Translations under genes and position numbers: made by a program | Shown here: piece by piece, positions 28,686 to 37,341 of the stretch | Numbering within the stretch: position 1 is the stretch's first letter | Layout of the letters: every line of letters starts with the position of its first letter | From: Nostoc sp. UHCC 0926 | GTDB taxonomy: Bacteria > Cyanobacteriota > Cyanobacteriia > Cyanobacteriales > Nostocaceae | Direction: 5' to 3' | Assembly (NCBI RefSeq): GCF_028623165.1 | Contig: NZ_CP117768.1 | Coordinates: forward strand, 744,001-808,000 | Length of the DNA stretch: 64,000 nt | The notes under the pieces: generated by a model | Databases searched by the model: none | What the model was told of the DNA's origin: nothing | What the model saw: the letters and a program-made list of their open reading frames with translations, nothing else

Positions 28686-28876
28686 CGATAATCACGCTCC
28701 ATCTCCCCACTGAAGGAAGCTGCAACTTTGTAACCAATGCGAATACCAAAAAGTCGAGCAAATGGGTGTTTGTTACGTAAAAACCGCGCTGATTCTATAC
28801 CTATTTTATCAACTGCGTATTCACCTGTTTCTATATCAATAATCACCATCTTACCAATGTTTTCTTCTCGTTCCAC
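28682..28876 (-). CDS. Small conserved hypothetical protein upstream of the aspartic protease
   Basis: 64 residues from a GTG at 28876. The same frame continues upstream to about 28985 with coding-like text (LLSREEVARRTKELYENSIR), preceded by AAGGAG at about 28960-28965, but no ATG, GTG or TTG lies at the expected place. The true product is probably about 20-25 residues longer, and its start codon may have mutated. It contains KMVIIDIETGEYAVDKIGIE and ARLFGIRIGYKVAASFSG, typical of small cyanobacterial proteins paired with clan AA proteases. It overlaps the next ORF by GTGA. Role unknown; a toxin-antitoxin-like pairing is only a guess. Confidence 0.6.
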   Translation of the reverse strand: MEREENIGKMVIIDIETGEYAVDKIGIESARFLRNKHPFARLFGIRIGYKVAASFSGEMERDYR

Positions 28877-28985
28877 TTGTTGACGAATGCTATTTTCATA
28901 TAGTTCTTTCGTACGTCGTGCAACTTCTTCACGGCTTAAAAGTATGGCTTGTACGTTCTTGCTCCTTAATTCTTTATTTGTATTG

Positions 28986-29186
28986 ATTCTATCTCAACAT
29001 ATAATTATGTGCGTTAGCAAAGTTCGCCGTAAGCCAATCCTCGTTTAAGAAGTCTTTGACTTTGAGGTGTACCTGCTATGTGCTTGGCAACTTGTCTAAC
29101 GTCAAGGGTAATTTGACGATTAATTACGCTCATGATTAAGGGTTAAGTTAGAAGGTAAACGCTATGAGTAACCACATTAAGAGTCT
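28986..29186. promoter_or_regulatory. Divergent region before the methyltransferase gene
   Basis: About 200 bases between the small minus-strand gene and the methyltransferase. No gene is seen. The sequence around 29045-29135 looks like minor coding debris on the minus strand, but no protein is recognised. Confidence 0.35.
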
Positions 29187-30428
29187 ATGGTAACAGCACA
29201 ACCTATCACTATTGATTTGTTTGCTGGGGCTGGCGGCTTTGGTCTAGGTTTCGAGATGGCAGGTTTCTCTGTTCCTTTATCCGTTGAGATTGATGCCTGG
29301 GCTTGCGATACGCTGCGCCATAACCGCCCTGATATGACAGTTATTCAACAGGATATCCGTGATTTCAACACTGGAAGTAGCGTTAAGGATATTTGTCACT
29401 TCAAGCCGGATATTGTTATTGGTGGGCCTCCATGTCAAGGTTTTAGTATTGCCGGCCCAGCACAAAAAGATCCTAAAGACCCTAGAAATAGTCTATTCAT
29501 TAACTTTGCTGAGTGGATATGTTTTCTCGAACCTAAAGCTTTTGTAATGGAAAATGTTAAAGGTTTACTTTCGCGCCAAAATCTTGAAGGCAAAAAAGTA
29601 ACAGATATAATTAAAGAAACTTTTGATAATCTAGGATATTTTGTAGAAGTATGGTCATTAAATGCTGCTGAATATGGTGTGCCACAAATTAGAGAGCGTA
29701 TTTTTATTGTTGGAAATAAAACAGGAAAAAAATTAGGTATTCCTCCAAAAACACATTCCTTAGATTTATTGCATATCAATACTCCTCAATTATCAATATT
29801 TGCCTGCATGGGTTTACTTCCTGCCATAAGTTTATGGGATGCTATATCAGATTTACCACCACTGAATGCACGTGAGGGTGAAGAGGAACAACCTTACATT
29901 TTAGAACCTCTCAATAACTATCAAAGCTGGAGCAGGAATGGTAGTCAAATACTTTACAATCATGTTGCAATGGATCATTCCCAGAGGCTTGTAGAACGCT
30001 TCAAACATATTAAATGGGGTGAATCAAGTTCAGACGCACCAAAAGAACATGGGGCTAGACGGCGTAGTGGAAATGGTGAGTTATCTGAGATAAGTTATGA
30101 CCAGAATAACCGACGTTTAAATCCATATAAACCATCACATACAATAGCCGCTTCATTTTACGCCAATTTTCTTCATCCTTTCCAGCATCGCAATTTGACA
30201 GCCCGTGAAGGGGCACGTGTTCAATCTTTTCCTGACACTTATCGTTTTCTAGGGAAGAAGACTGTTGTATCTCACAAGTTATTACATCGAGAAGAGAGAT
30301 TCGACGAGAAGTTTCTTTGCCAGTACAATCAGGTAGGTAATGCTGTACCACCTATTCTTGCTAAAGCGATCGCACTTCATCTTCAAAAGAAATTAGAGCT
30401 ATGCCCAAAAGCGATAGGAACCCTTTAG
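29187..30428 (+). CDS. DNA (cytosine-5) methyltransferase of a type II R-M system
   Basis: 413 residues. Motif I is ITIDLFAGAGGFGLGFEMAG (AdoMet binding), motif IV with the catalytic Cys is GGPPCQGFSIAG, motif VI is FVMENVKGL, motif VIII is PQIRERIFIVG, and motifs IX-X are present near the end (TAREGARVQSFPD, YNQVGNAVPPILAKAIALHL). The target-recognition region lies at about 210-320. The stop overlaps the start of the next gene by 28 bases, so methylase and nuclease are translationally close. It should protect the host at the site cut by the neighbouring enzyme. Confidence 0.93.
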   Translation: MVTAQPITIDLFAGAGGFGLGFEMAGFSVPLSVEIDAWACDTLRHNRPDMTVIQQDIRDFNTGSSVKDICHFKPDIVIGGPPCQGFSIAGPAQKDPKDPRNSLFINFAEWICFLEPKAFVMENVKGLLSRQNLEGKKVTDIIKETFDNLGYFVEVWSLNAAEYGVPQIRERIFIVGNKTGKKLGIPPKTHSLDLLHINTPQLSIFACMGLLPAISLWDAISDLPPLNAREGEEEQPYILEPLNNYQSWSRNGSQILYNHVAMDHSQRLVERFKHIKWGESSSDAPKEHGARRRSGNGELSEISYDQNNRRLNPYKPSHTIAASFYANFLHPFQHRNLTAREGARVQSFPDTYRFLGKKTVVSHKLLHREERFDEKFLCQYNQVGNAVPPILAKAIALHLQKKLELCPKAIGTL

Positions 30429-31378
30429 TTCACGGCTCTAATCTTGAACAAAAGGAGAATCACCGCACAAAATACAGAGATGTTGAGAGTAAAAAATATC
30501 TCAGTGAGATTAGAACTGAGTATGATAAGTGGCGTTCAGATAATTTTCAATTAATTGGGCCTACATCAACATTTACTGCTCAAGATGACGTAATTATTGC
30601 TACTAGGGTAGAACTTCTATCAAAATACAAGGACTTTTTAGACCAGCAGCACTATGCTGAGAAGTTTGATTCTAGATCCAACCTTCACTCTAGCGTGCTA
30701 GAGGAATTTCTCTACTATCTGTTTAAAGATTTAGTCAGAGATTTTGGAGAAAATGCTCTCATCGGCAAATCACATACATTCAAAGATATTTTCTTTGTGC
30801 CGCCAAAATACTCTGAGATGCTTAAGCGTCCATATGCACGTATTGAAAAGAAAGATCATGACTTTGTAATTGGAGCGACTATTCAAGTATCATTTGAAGC
30901 AGCAATCCCACCGGAGAAAGATGAAAATCCTGGTGAAATACTCCCACTTCTTAAAGAGGAACCGGAAAACTACTCTGAAGTTACAGTTACAGGAAACACC
31001 GAAACGCACATTTTCGATATTCCAGTTGTTGCAATCGAATGTAAGACATATCTCGATAAAACTATGCTCGAAGGTTCATCACGAGCAGCAGAGGACTTAA
31101 AGGCGAGAAATCCAAATAGTTTATATGTTGTACTTATGGAGTGGATCAAGCTGACCAGTGATGTTAATCTTCGGAAATACAAGGTTGACCAAATTTACGT
31201 ACTACGTCAGCAAAAAAACACTGACCGAGAATTTAGGTATGAAGAAAAATATCTTAAAAATTCAATTAACCCAGTTGTAGTTCAACATCTATTCCATAAA
31301 GTGCGGAAGCATTTGAAAATGGACTGGACTGGCGGAATTGAACACGGCATAGAGCGTGGGTGGCTAATTGACGAGTAG
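30401..31378 (+). CDS. Bpu10I-like type II restriction endonuclease
   Basis: 325 residues. The segment IFDIPVVAIECKTYLDKTML gives a PD-(D/E)xK core, with Asp in the first strand and ECK in the second. Sequences around it (SSRAAEDLKARNPNSLYVVL and KVDQIYVLRQ) fit the Bpu10I family of restriction enzymes. Bpu10I itself needs two different subunits for an asymmetric site; only one nuclease gene is present here, so the site is probably symmetric, perhaps of the related CTNAG kind (inference). It starts inside the 3' end of the methylase gene in another frame. No disruption is seen, so the system looks active. Confidence 0.8.
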   Translation: MPKSDRNPLVHGSNLEQKENHRTKYRDVESKKYLSEIRTEYDKWRSDNFQLIGPTSTFTAQDDVIIATRVELLSKYKDFLDQQHYAEKFDSRSNLHSSVLEEFLYYLFKDLVRDFGENALIGKSHTFKDIFFVPPKYSEMLKRPYARIEKKDHDFVIGATIQVSFEAAIPPEKDENPGEILPLLKEEPENYSEVTVTGNTETHIFDIPVVAIECKTYLDKTMLEGSSRAAEDLKARNPNSLYVVLMEWIKLTSDVNLRKYKVDQIYVLRQQKNTDREFRYEEKYLKNSINPVVVQHLFHKVRKHLKMDWTGGIEHGIERGWLIDE

Positions 31379-31435
31379 CTACTGACCTTAGTAAGCTAAA
31401 CCACATCTAGTTTGCATAATCTTAAATTGTACATT

Positions 31436-31466
31436 TCTTGTGGGGTGGGCGTTTCGCCCGCCCAAT
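31436..31466. repeat. Dispersed GC-rich hairpin repeat
   Basis: The sequence around GGTGGGCGTTTCGCCCGCCC forms a strong hairpin and resembles the composite repeat at 1080-1140. It lies 60 bases after the nuclease gene and could serve as its terminator. Confidence 0.6.
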
Positions 31467-31575
31467 ATATGCAAGTTAAATGTGGAACAGCTTACCTAAA
31501 AAATACTGCCTAAAAATATAGACAAGCAATGCCTACAGTTCAAAATCCTGTATTAGGAGATTGCTTTTACACAAA

Positions 31576-31608
31576 AAAACGGTAAAAGCTTTTAGCCTCT
31601 ACCGTTTT
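31576..31608 (-). terminator. Terminator hairpin AAAACGGTA/TACCGTTTT
   Basis: The stem AAAACGGTA / TACCGTTTT is followed on the minus strand by a T run. It lies beyond the Ca2+-ATPase gene and closely resembles the clpC terminator at 37792-37824, as part of the clpC 3'-end relic next to it. Confidence 0.7.
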
Positions 31609-31690
31609 GTAATTTTATATTTGAGTATCAAATATAAAATCCTAAATTTTACTCAAACCTTGGATTAAAATTACCGATGCTGTTCTTGAC
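31595..31690 (-). pseudogene. Relic of a second clpC 3' end
   Basis: The 95 bases from the terminator to about 31690 align with the end of clpC and its trailer (37812-37910): CTCTACCGTTTT, TAATTTT, TATTTGAG, CCTAAAT, TACTCA, CCTTGG and GCTGTT occur in the same order with similar spacing. On the minus strand it corresponds to the last about 14 codons of ClpC ([12 protein letters not shown] in the intact gene), with substitutions and a small indel. No more of the gene can be read upstream, because the Ca2+-ATPase stop lies at 31727. Confidence 0.6.
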
Positions 31691-31726
31691 ATCGGTTTAC
31701 CAACCATCTACAAAAATTTGCAGTAG

Positions 31727-34684
31727 TTAATAGGATTGTCGCAGATGATTTTTCAATTTCAACCGCATTATGAAACGCCATAGTTCACCAATCCAAAGCA
31801 CTGTAGATGTTCCAACAATTACACTTATCCAGTCTGCCAAAGACAAAGGTACTGTTCTAAAAACGCTACCACCAAACTGAATAATCAATATCTGTCCGAT
31901 AAAAATGGTGATAGAGATCGCTACAAATCCCTTATTCTTAGACAAACCTGTCAAGGCAGACTGCTTTAACCCCAAGCATCGAGCATTGAACAAATTCCAA
32001 AACTGTAACATTACGAACACGCCAAAGAACACAGAAAGCTCATAAGGAGTGATTTCCTCATCCTGACGGATGTAGCGTAAGGAACCAACCAGAAAAATCA
32101 AAAATGCTAACCCAACAGTAAAAATATTCTGTGCCATTGCTTTGGTGACAATAAAGGCTTCTGGGTTACGAGGAGAGTGCTGCATGACGCTGCGATGAGG
32201 GGGTTCCGTTGCCAAAGCCAAAGCAGCAAAAGTATCCATAATTAAGTTAACCCAGAGCATTTGGGTGACAGTTAGAGGTAGTGCTACACCGATAAATGGC
32301 CCAACTAAAGCAATTCCCAGCGCCACAACGTTGATTGTTAACTGAAACAGAATAAATCTTTGGATATTTTGGTAAAGCGATCGCCCCCAAACAACTGCAT
32401 TTACAATACTACTGAAAGAATCGTCAAGCAAAATGATGTCACTGGCTTCTTTCGCGATCGCTGTACCACTTCCCATTGCCAAACCTACCTGAGCTTGCTT
32501 GAGAGCAGCTGCATCATTTGTACCATCTCCGGTGACAGCTACCACCTCACCATTTTCCTGTAACAGTTTCACTAGCCGCAGCTTATCGAGTGGGCGTGCT
32601 CTGGAAAGCACCTTTAATTCGAGCACCGCCTGACTTGCTTCTTTGTCACTCAGTTGGGCAAATTGTTGACCAGTCAAATGTAAATAACCACTATTAAAGT
32701 CATCTTCTTCTTCCCAAAGTCCAATTTGACGAGCAATTTCCTTAGCCGTCTCCGAGTTATCACCTGTTACAACTTTCACCTGCATTCCTGCATATAAGCA
32801 GGCTTGGATCGCATCAGGTACTTCTGGACGCAAGGGGTCTAAAATTGCCACAAACCCCAGCCAAGTCATCTCGTGAGCAATTTCATCGAAGTTCGTCTGA
32901 CTCGAATGCTGTGGGACATCATGGCAGGCAAACCCTAGTGCCCGCATTCCTCGTCTTTGATATTTTTTAATTGCAGATGCGATCACAGCTTTATTTTCGA
33001 GTGGTTCTAGTCCTTGCTCTGTAAGAATCTGCGAACAACGCTCCAAAATTACTTCCGGCGCTCCTTTCACATAAAGCACATCCTCCCCAGTTACAGAGGA
33101 AATGCCGTTTGTACCCATGTATTTTTTCTGACCACAAAAAGGCATTCTGGATTTGATTTGAAAGTTACCCCGGTAGGATATGTAATCAATATCCTGACTA
33201 TCTAGCCATAAAAGTAAAGCCCCTTCTGTGGCATTGCCAATGGGACGAGGAGCCTGCAAAGGTTTTTTCTCTAAATCAGCAGTACTATTAACTGCGATCG
33301 CCTCTGCTATTAATCCTTTCACATCTCTAAGCGCTGGCAACAGTTGAGAATTTAGACTGGGAAAATTGACTTCATACACCCGCATTTGATTTTGGGTCAA
33401 AGTGCCAGTCTTATCAGAGCAAATTACCGTAGCTGAACCAATAGTTTCGCAAGCGTGCATCCGACGCACCAAATTATTGGAAGCCGCCATCTTTTTCATA
33501 CTATAGGCAAGGCTGAGGGTAACACTCATCGCCAAACCTTCTGGTACAGCTACCACAATAATTGTCACAGCTACCATAAAGTAGTGCAGTAATGCTTTGG
33601 CAACACTACCAGGAACCCAGCTATCTAGAAAGCCAGGAATTAGTCCTAGAGGATAGCCTAAACTAAGTCCGACAGTGAAAAATATTAGTACTATACCAAC
33701 TGTTTTCAGCCAACTGAGAAAACTATTATTTTCCAGCCATTTTGGTGCTGTAAGTTTGCTACCAGTTAGCTCCAAACCATCATAAACCACAGGTAGCCAT
33801 ACTCGGCTAAGTACTATTAGCACACTAGTAATTGACAGTCCGACAACATACCACTGTTGATAATTTAGGTTTAATTCTCTGGTGACAAAACCACGCACCA
33901 GCAAAGATAGGAAAGTGATACCAGCAAAGCCAAGGCCAACCACACCAATCAGTTTACTGAGTTTTTCTAGTTGATGATTGAGCGGTGTGTCTTTTGTGGT
34001 TTCGATGCTGGCAATTGCTGTTGCCAATTTACCAATTTCTGTATTGTCACCAACGGCAGTGACTTCAAAATAACCCTGTCCTTGTTCAACAATCGTAGTC
34101 CGATAAATCTTGTAAGTTGGGTAGGTTCCTTCTTCAATACCTTGATTTTCGGCCTCCATTTGAGTAAGTTTTTTAACTGGTTCCGCTTCTCCGGTGATTT
34201 TTGATTGGTCAATTTCTAGAGAAATTTCTTCTAAAATTTGTCCATCAGCTGGGATTTCTTCACCTTGTTCCACATATACAACATCAGCAAAAACTAAATC
34301 TTTACGCTTAACGGTGGTAAAGCTGCTATCCCGGATGACTTTGATAAAAACTTCGTCATAAACTTGGTTGAGAATGTCAAATTCTTGACTGGCTTTGTAT
34401 TCGTTGACAAAAGCGAGAGTTGTCGCCAATAAGATAGCAGCCACAATACCTAAGCCTTCAGCATATTCACCCTCAAGAATACCGACACTAATGGCGATCG
34501 CAGCTGCAATCATAAGAATCCGAATTACTGGATCTTCAAATTTTTCTAAGAACAATTTCCACAATGGTTCGCGTTCCGGGGGAGTGAGAACGTTAGCACC
34601 ATACTTTTCGCGGTTAAGTTTTACCTGAGCAGATGTGAGTCCCTGAAATGGTAAAACGCGATCGCTGACTTTACGAGTAAGCAT
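31727..34684 (-). CDS. PMCA-type Ca2+-transporting P-type ATPase
   Basis: 985 residues. A P2-type ATPase: cation-transporter N-terminal segment (FQGLTSAQVKLNREKYGANVL), actuator TGEAEP, phosphorylation site ICSDKTGTLTQN with D424, KGAPE nucleotide segment and hinge VTGDGTNDAAALKQAQVG. Ten membrane helices fit. The M4 motif reads VPEGLAMSVTLSLAYS, which is of the plasma-membrane calcium ATPase type (PEGL). It should export Ca2+ from the cytoplasm using ATP. It lies 132 bases after a cluster of TerD-family genes on the same strand. TerD domains bind Ca2+, so the neighbourhood points to one Ca2+-linked function, though co-transcription is not proven. Confidence 0.9.
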   Translation of the reverse strand: MLTRKVSDRVLPFQGLTSAQVKLNREKYGANVLTPPEREPLWKLFLEKFEDPVIRILMIAAAIAISVGILEGEYAEGLGIVAAILLATTLAFVNEYKASQEFDILNQVYDEVFIKVIRDSSFTTVKRKDLVFADVVYVEQGEEIPADGQILEEISLEIDQSKITGEAEPVKKLTQMEAENQGIEEGTYPTYKIYRTTIVEQGQGYFEVTAVGDNTEIGKLATAIASIETTKDTPLNHQLEKLSKLIGVVGLGFAGITFLSLLVRGFVTRELNLNYQQWYVVGLSITSVLIVLSRVWLPVVYDGLELTGSKLTAPKWLENNSFLSWLKTVGIVLIFFTVGLSLGYPLGLIPGFLDSWVPGSVAKALLHYFMVAVTIIVVAVPEGLAMSVTLSLAYSMKKMAASNNLVRRMHACETIGSATVICSDKTGTLTQNQMRVYEVNFPSLNSQLLPALRDVKGLIAEAIAVNSTADLEKKPLQAPRPIGNATEGALLLWLDSQDIDYISYRGNFQIKSRMPFCGQKKYMGTNGISSVTGEDVLYVKGAPEVILERCSQILTEQGLEPLENKAVIASAIKKYQRRGMRALGFACHDVPQHSSQTNFDEIAHEMTWLGFVAILDPLRPEVPDAIQACLYAGMQVKVVTGDNSETAKEIARQIGLWEEEDDFNSGYLHLTGQQFAQLSDKEASQAVLELKVLSRARPLDKLRLVKLLQENGEVVAVTGDGTNDAAALKQAQVGLAMGSGTAIAKEASDIILLDDSFSSIVNAVVWGRSLYQNIQRFILFQLTINVVALGIALVGPFIGVALPLTVTQMLWVNLIMDTFAALALATEPPHRSVMQHSPRNPEAFIVTKAMAQNIFTVGLAFLIFLVGSLRYIRQDEEITPYELSVFFGVFVMLQFWNLFNARCLGLKQSALTGLSKNKGFVAISITIFIGQILIIQFGGSVFRTVPLSLADWISVIVGTSTVLWIGELWRFIMRLKLKNHLRQSY

Positions 34685-34816
34685 ATTGAGTTGTTGTACC
34701 TAAATAAATGGATAAAAATCTAAAACTCCTTTAGCTAAGAAGAGTGCTGCCAAAGGAGAATAAAGTAAATAATGACCATTTTTCAACCCTTGATAAAAGT
34801 TCAATTTAATACCAAT

Positions 34817-35518
34817 TCATCTTGATGAAGATGTATGTTTACGAATAGCATTATTCATCAAGATCATTTGTTCAGCATGAAATGAGGGAGGCATCAAACT
34901 GTGAATTCCATGATTTAGTCCATCGTGCATTACATCTGTTGGAAGTTGGGAGTGGTCTAATCCCAAAGTGTGACCGATTTCGTGGGTAATAGTATTAGCA
35001 ATTAAGTTAGACAATTGACTCAGATTCAGACTCGCTCGGTAAGAAGCATGAAGTACTTGGTCTATGCGAACAACAGCACGGTCTGTAACTCTACTATGAC
35101 GGAAACTGGCAATTCCTAGATAGTCAACTGGTTGTTGATCAACAAATACATAGACATGGGTAAAGTTTTGGTTCCACTCTTTTTCATCGGGTGGATCTGA
35201 AGTCAAAAACACATTGATACTCCTAAAAGCACTGAAAACTTTAGCAAGCGCATCTGCCATAACTTCTAGCATGGCGCTATTATCTTCAGTGTCGATAATC
35301 ATGCCTGAAATATTGACCCAAACACAATGGCGAATTTCGCTGTTTTTTCTAACAATCAACCACCCACAATATGGACACACTCGCCAATTAGTTTGGATAC
35401 GGGAACGGCAAGCTTGACAGCGAGGTTTTGAAGGTCTATCAAGGTTAATCCGTTCCCAAATCGGAACTTGAAGCTGACGACTGGTTTTAGTTAGATTCAG
35501 GCGATCATAAAGCGACAT
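34817..35518 (-). CDS. Zinc-ribbon metzincin-type protein of the TerD cluster
   Basis: 233 residues from the ATG at 35518, one base after the TAA of the preceding TerA-like gene; an in-frame start at 35551 would overlap that gene. Residues 34-51 form a CxxC-x10-CxxC zinc ribbon (CQACRSR ... VCPYCGW). Residues 179-189 are HEIGHTLGLDH, the metzincin zinc site, followed by a Met-turn in DVMHDG. There is no signal peptide, so the predicted protease is cytoplasmic, unlike most metzincins. A middle region (FTHVYVFVDQQPVDYLGIAS) fits a small archaemetzincin-like fold only loosely. Substrate unknown. The tight coupling to TerD-family genes suggests a role in the same stress response. Confidence 0.75.
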   Translation of the reverse strand: MSLYDRLNLTKTSRQLQVPIWERINLDRPSKPRCQACRSRIQTNWRVCPYCGWLIVRKNSEIRHCVWVNISGMIIDTEDNSAMLEVMADALAKVFSAFRSINVFLTSDPPDEKEWNQNFTHVYVFVDQQPVDYLGIASFRHSRVTDRAVVRIDQVLHASYRASLNLSQLSNLIANTITHEIGHTLGLDHSQLPTDVMHDGLNHGIHSLMPPSFHAEQMILMNNAIRKHTSSSR

Positions 35519-35519
35519 T

Positions 35520-36128
35520 TTATTTGGAGCCAGCAACCCAGCTAAAGCCAAAACGATAGTAATCGTCTGCCTCTTTATGTCCGCTAAAGTATTTCTCTTC
35601 CTTTAAAATCGTAACTTCAGAACCAATGTTACTTACCATAGCCGCAGCACAGAGAGGTCGATTTGTATCTGGGTTATTCAGTTCCAAATAAATTTCTTCC
35701 CCATTACTAATCTTAAAAAACATTCGACCACCTACAGACCTAAAATCAGCCGCTCCCTGATAGATAAGAGCAAAAAACATCACTCGTTTGATAGTATCAG
35801 GTCTGTAAATGAACATATTTTCGCCGTCTGAAGCTGACCCAGTACGGTCATCTTTATCAAGAAAGATGTAAGGAGAAGAATTTTTTGCTCCAAAATTTCC
35901 TCCTAGAGGCTGGATGACCCCTTTCACACCATTAACAGTTTCATACATACAGCCTAAGTCAAGGTCAGGAGCATTGTTACCTCCAAGCAACTTGGAAAAG
36001 AATCCAGCGTTTTGATTGGACTGCTGATTCCAATTCAGGTTGATATAAACCGTTAGTGGCTTAGAGTTACCTGCTTTACTCAGGTCTATTTTGTGCGAAT
36101 CGCCACTCTTTTGAAGTGTAATAGCCAT
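35520..36128 (-). CDS. TerA-like TerD-superfamily protein
   Basis: 202 residues from the ATG at 36128 (a TTG at 36146 would add six). The start MAITLQKSGDSHKIDLSK and the central DLDLGCMYE belong to the TerD superfamily. The second half (RVMFFALIYQGAADFRSVGG, LCAAAMVSNIGSEV, EKYFSGHKEADDYYRFGFSW) matches the TerA branch. The acidic loop is changed (DKDDRTGSASDGE) but still Asp-rich, so Ca2+ binding is plausible. It is third in the cluster, 21 bases after terD. Confidence 0.85.
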   Translation of the reverse strand: MAITLQKSGDSHKIDLSKAGNSKPLTVYINLNWNQQSNQNAGFFSKLLGGNNAPDLDLGCMYETVNGVKGVIQPLGGNFGAKNSSPYIFLDKDDRTGSASDGENMFIYRPDTIKRVMFFALIYQGAADFRSVGGRMFFKISNGEEIYLELNNPDTNRPLCAAAMVSNIGSEVTILKEEKYFSGHKEADDYYRFGFSWVAGSK

Positions 36129-36149
36129 AATTACAAGTTTGCTCAATAT

Positions 36150-36755
36150 TTAAGAGTAAGAGCCAGCAAGTTCACCTAAGCCATTGACATTGACACCATT
36201 GCCAATAGCAGCCATTTTCCACTCATCATGGTGTCGATACACTTCAGCCAAGACCATTCCAGTCATGCCCAAATACTCCTTACCAGAGAGGTTATATCGA
36301 GCCAGTTCTTTGTTATTAGCTGCATTAACCAGGCGCACAAAAGCATTTTCAATTTGACTCAAGTCCTGCTTTCGGGCAATGCAATCATAAATATTGACTA
36401 CGAAGACTAACTTGACAATCTGAGCAGGTATGCGCGGCAAATCAACAATAATCACTTCATCATCACCATCACCTGCACCAGTTAAATTGTCCCCTGTGTG
36501 AGTTATGGCTCCAGACAAATGCTGAAGATTACCGAAGTAGATAATATTCTCTTTAGCTGTTAACTTGCCATTTGCATCCAGGCAGATTACAGATGCATCT
36601 AGGTCATAATCTTGACCACCGCCACCAAAATTACTAAAAAATCCACCACCTGAGCGTTTAGCGACATCCCAGCCCAATCCACACATCATTTTGCTTAGAC
36701 CAGGCGCTTCCTTAGAAAGTGAAATCCGTTGTCCTTTCTGTAAACTAATTGCCAT
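36150..36755 (-). CDS. terD: TerD family protein
   Basis: 201 residues. MAISLQKGQRISLSKEAPG is the typical TerD start; then YDLDASVICLDANGK and the Ca2+-binding loop HTGDNLTGAGDGDDEVI, and the C-terminal AFVRLVNAANNKELARYNLS. A short Gly/Phe-rich insert (GGGFFSNFGGGG) is unusual between strands. TerD proteins are cytoplasmic Ca2+-binding proteins linked to tellurite, phage and stress resistance. It follows the terE-like gene by ten bases. Confidence 0.92.
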   Translation of the reverse strand: MAISLQKGQRISLSKEAPGLSKMMCGLGWDVAKRSGGGFFSNFGGGGQDYDLDASVICLDANGKLTAKENIIYFGNLQHLSGAITHTGDNLTGAGDGDDEVIIVDLPRIPAQIVKLVFVVNIYDCIARKQDLSQIENAFVRLVNAANNKELARYNLSGKEYLGMTGMVLAEVYRHHDEWKMAAIGNGVNVNGLGELAGSYS

Positions 36756-36765
36756 AGTCAGTCTC

Positions 36766-37341
36766 CTAGCTAAAACGGTCTAGTAAAGCTTTTAATCCAC
36801 CTTGATAGCCTGAGCCAACAGCATTTAAACGCCACTCTCCGTCTTTACGATAGAGTTCAGCCATAATTAATGCAGTTTCGATTGAGTAATCCTCTACTAG
36901 GTCATACCGGACTACTTCTTGGTTGCTCTGAGCATTGACGACGCGCACAAAAGCATTTTGAACTTGACCAAAATTTTGGCTTCGTTCTACGGCTTCATGA
37001 ATAGTTACAGTAATAAAAATTTGATGAACATCAGCAGGAACCTTTTGCAGATTAATTTTGATGACTTCATCATCGCCATCGCCTGCGCCTGTCAGATTAT
37101 CTCCTGTGTGTTGAACTGACTTATTTGGATCTGGGCTGACAAGATTGTTATAGAAAATAAAGTGGTTATCTGAAATTAGTTTTTCGTTACTTCCCACCAT
37201 AAAAGCTGCTGCATCTAAGTCAAAAGCGGAACCAGTGTCCGTTACTTTGACATCCCATCCAAGACCGATAAATACCTCAGTGAGTCCTGGTGCAACTTTA
37301 TCGAGTGATACACGTTGTCCTTTAGTAAGTGTAACTGCCAT
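36766..37341 (-). CDS. terE: TerD/TerE family protein
   Basis: 191 residues, the canonical length. It begins MAVTLTKGQRVSLDKVAPGL, has FDLDAAAFMVGSNEK, the loop HTGDNLTGAGDGDDEVIKI with acidic Ca2+ ligands, and FGQVQNAFVRVVNAQSNQE. It is the first gene of the minus-strand cluster, so the promoter should lie just above 37341. Assignment to TerE rather than TerD is by general resemblance and order, and is not firm. Confidence 0.9.
   Translation of the reverse strand: MAVTLTKGQRVSLDKVAPGLTEVFIGLGWDVKVTDTGSAFDLDAAAFMVGSNEKLISDNHFIFYNNLVSPDPNKSVQHTGDNLTGAGDGDDEVIKINLQKVPADVHQIFITVTIHEAVERSQNFGQVQNAFVRVVNAQSNQEVVRYDLVEDYSIETALIMAELYRKDGEWRLNAVGSGYQGGLKALLDRFS

Noticed and set aside
31727..37341. 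Full tellurite-resistance operon
   Set aside because: Only TerD-superfamily genes are present; no terC, terB or terZ-type partner genes are adjacent, so tellurite resistance is not claimed.
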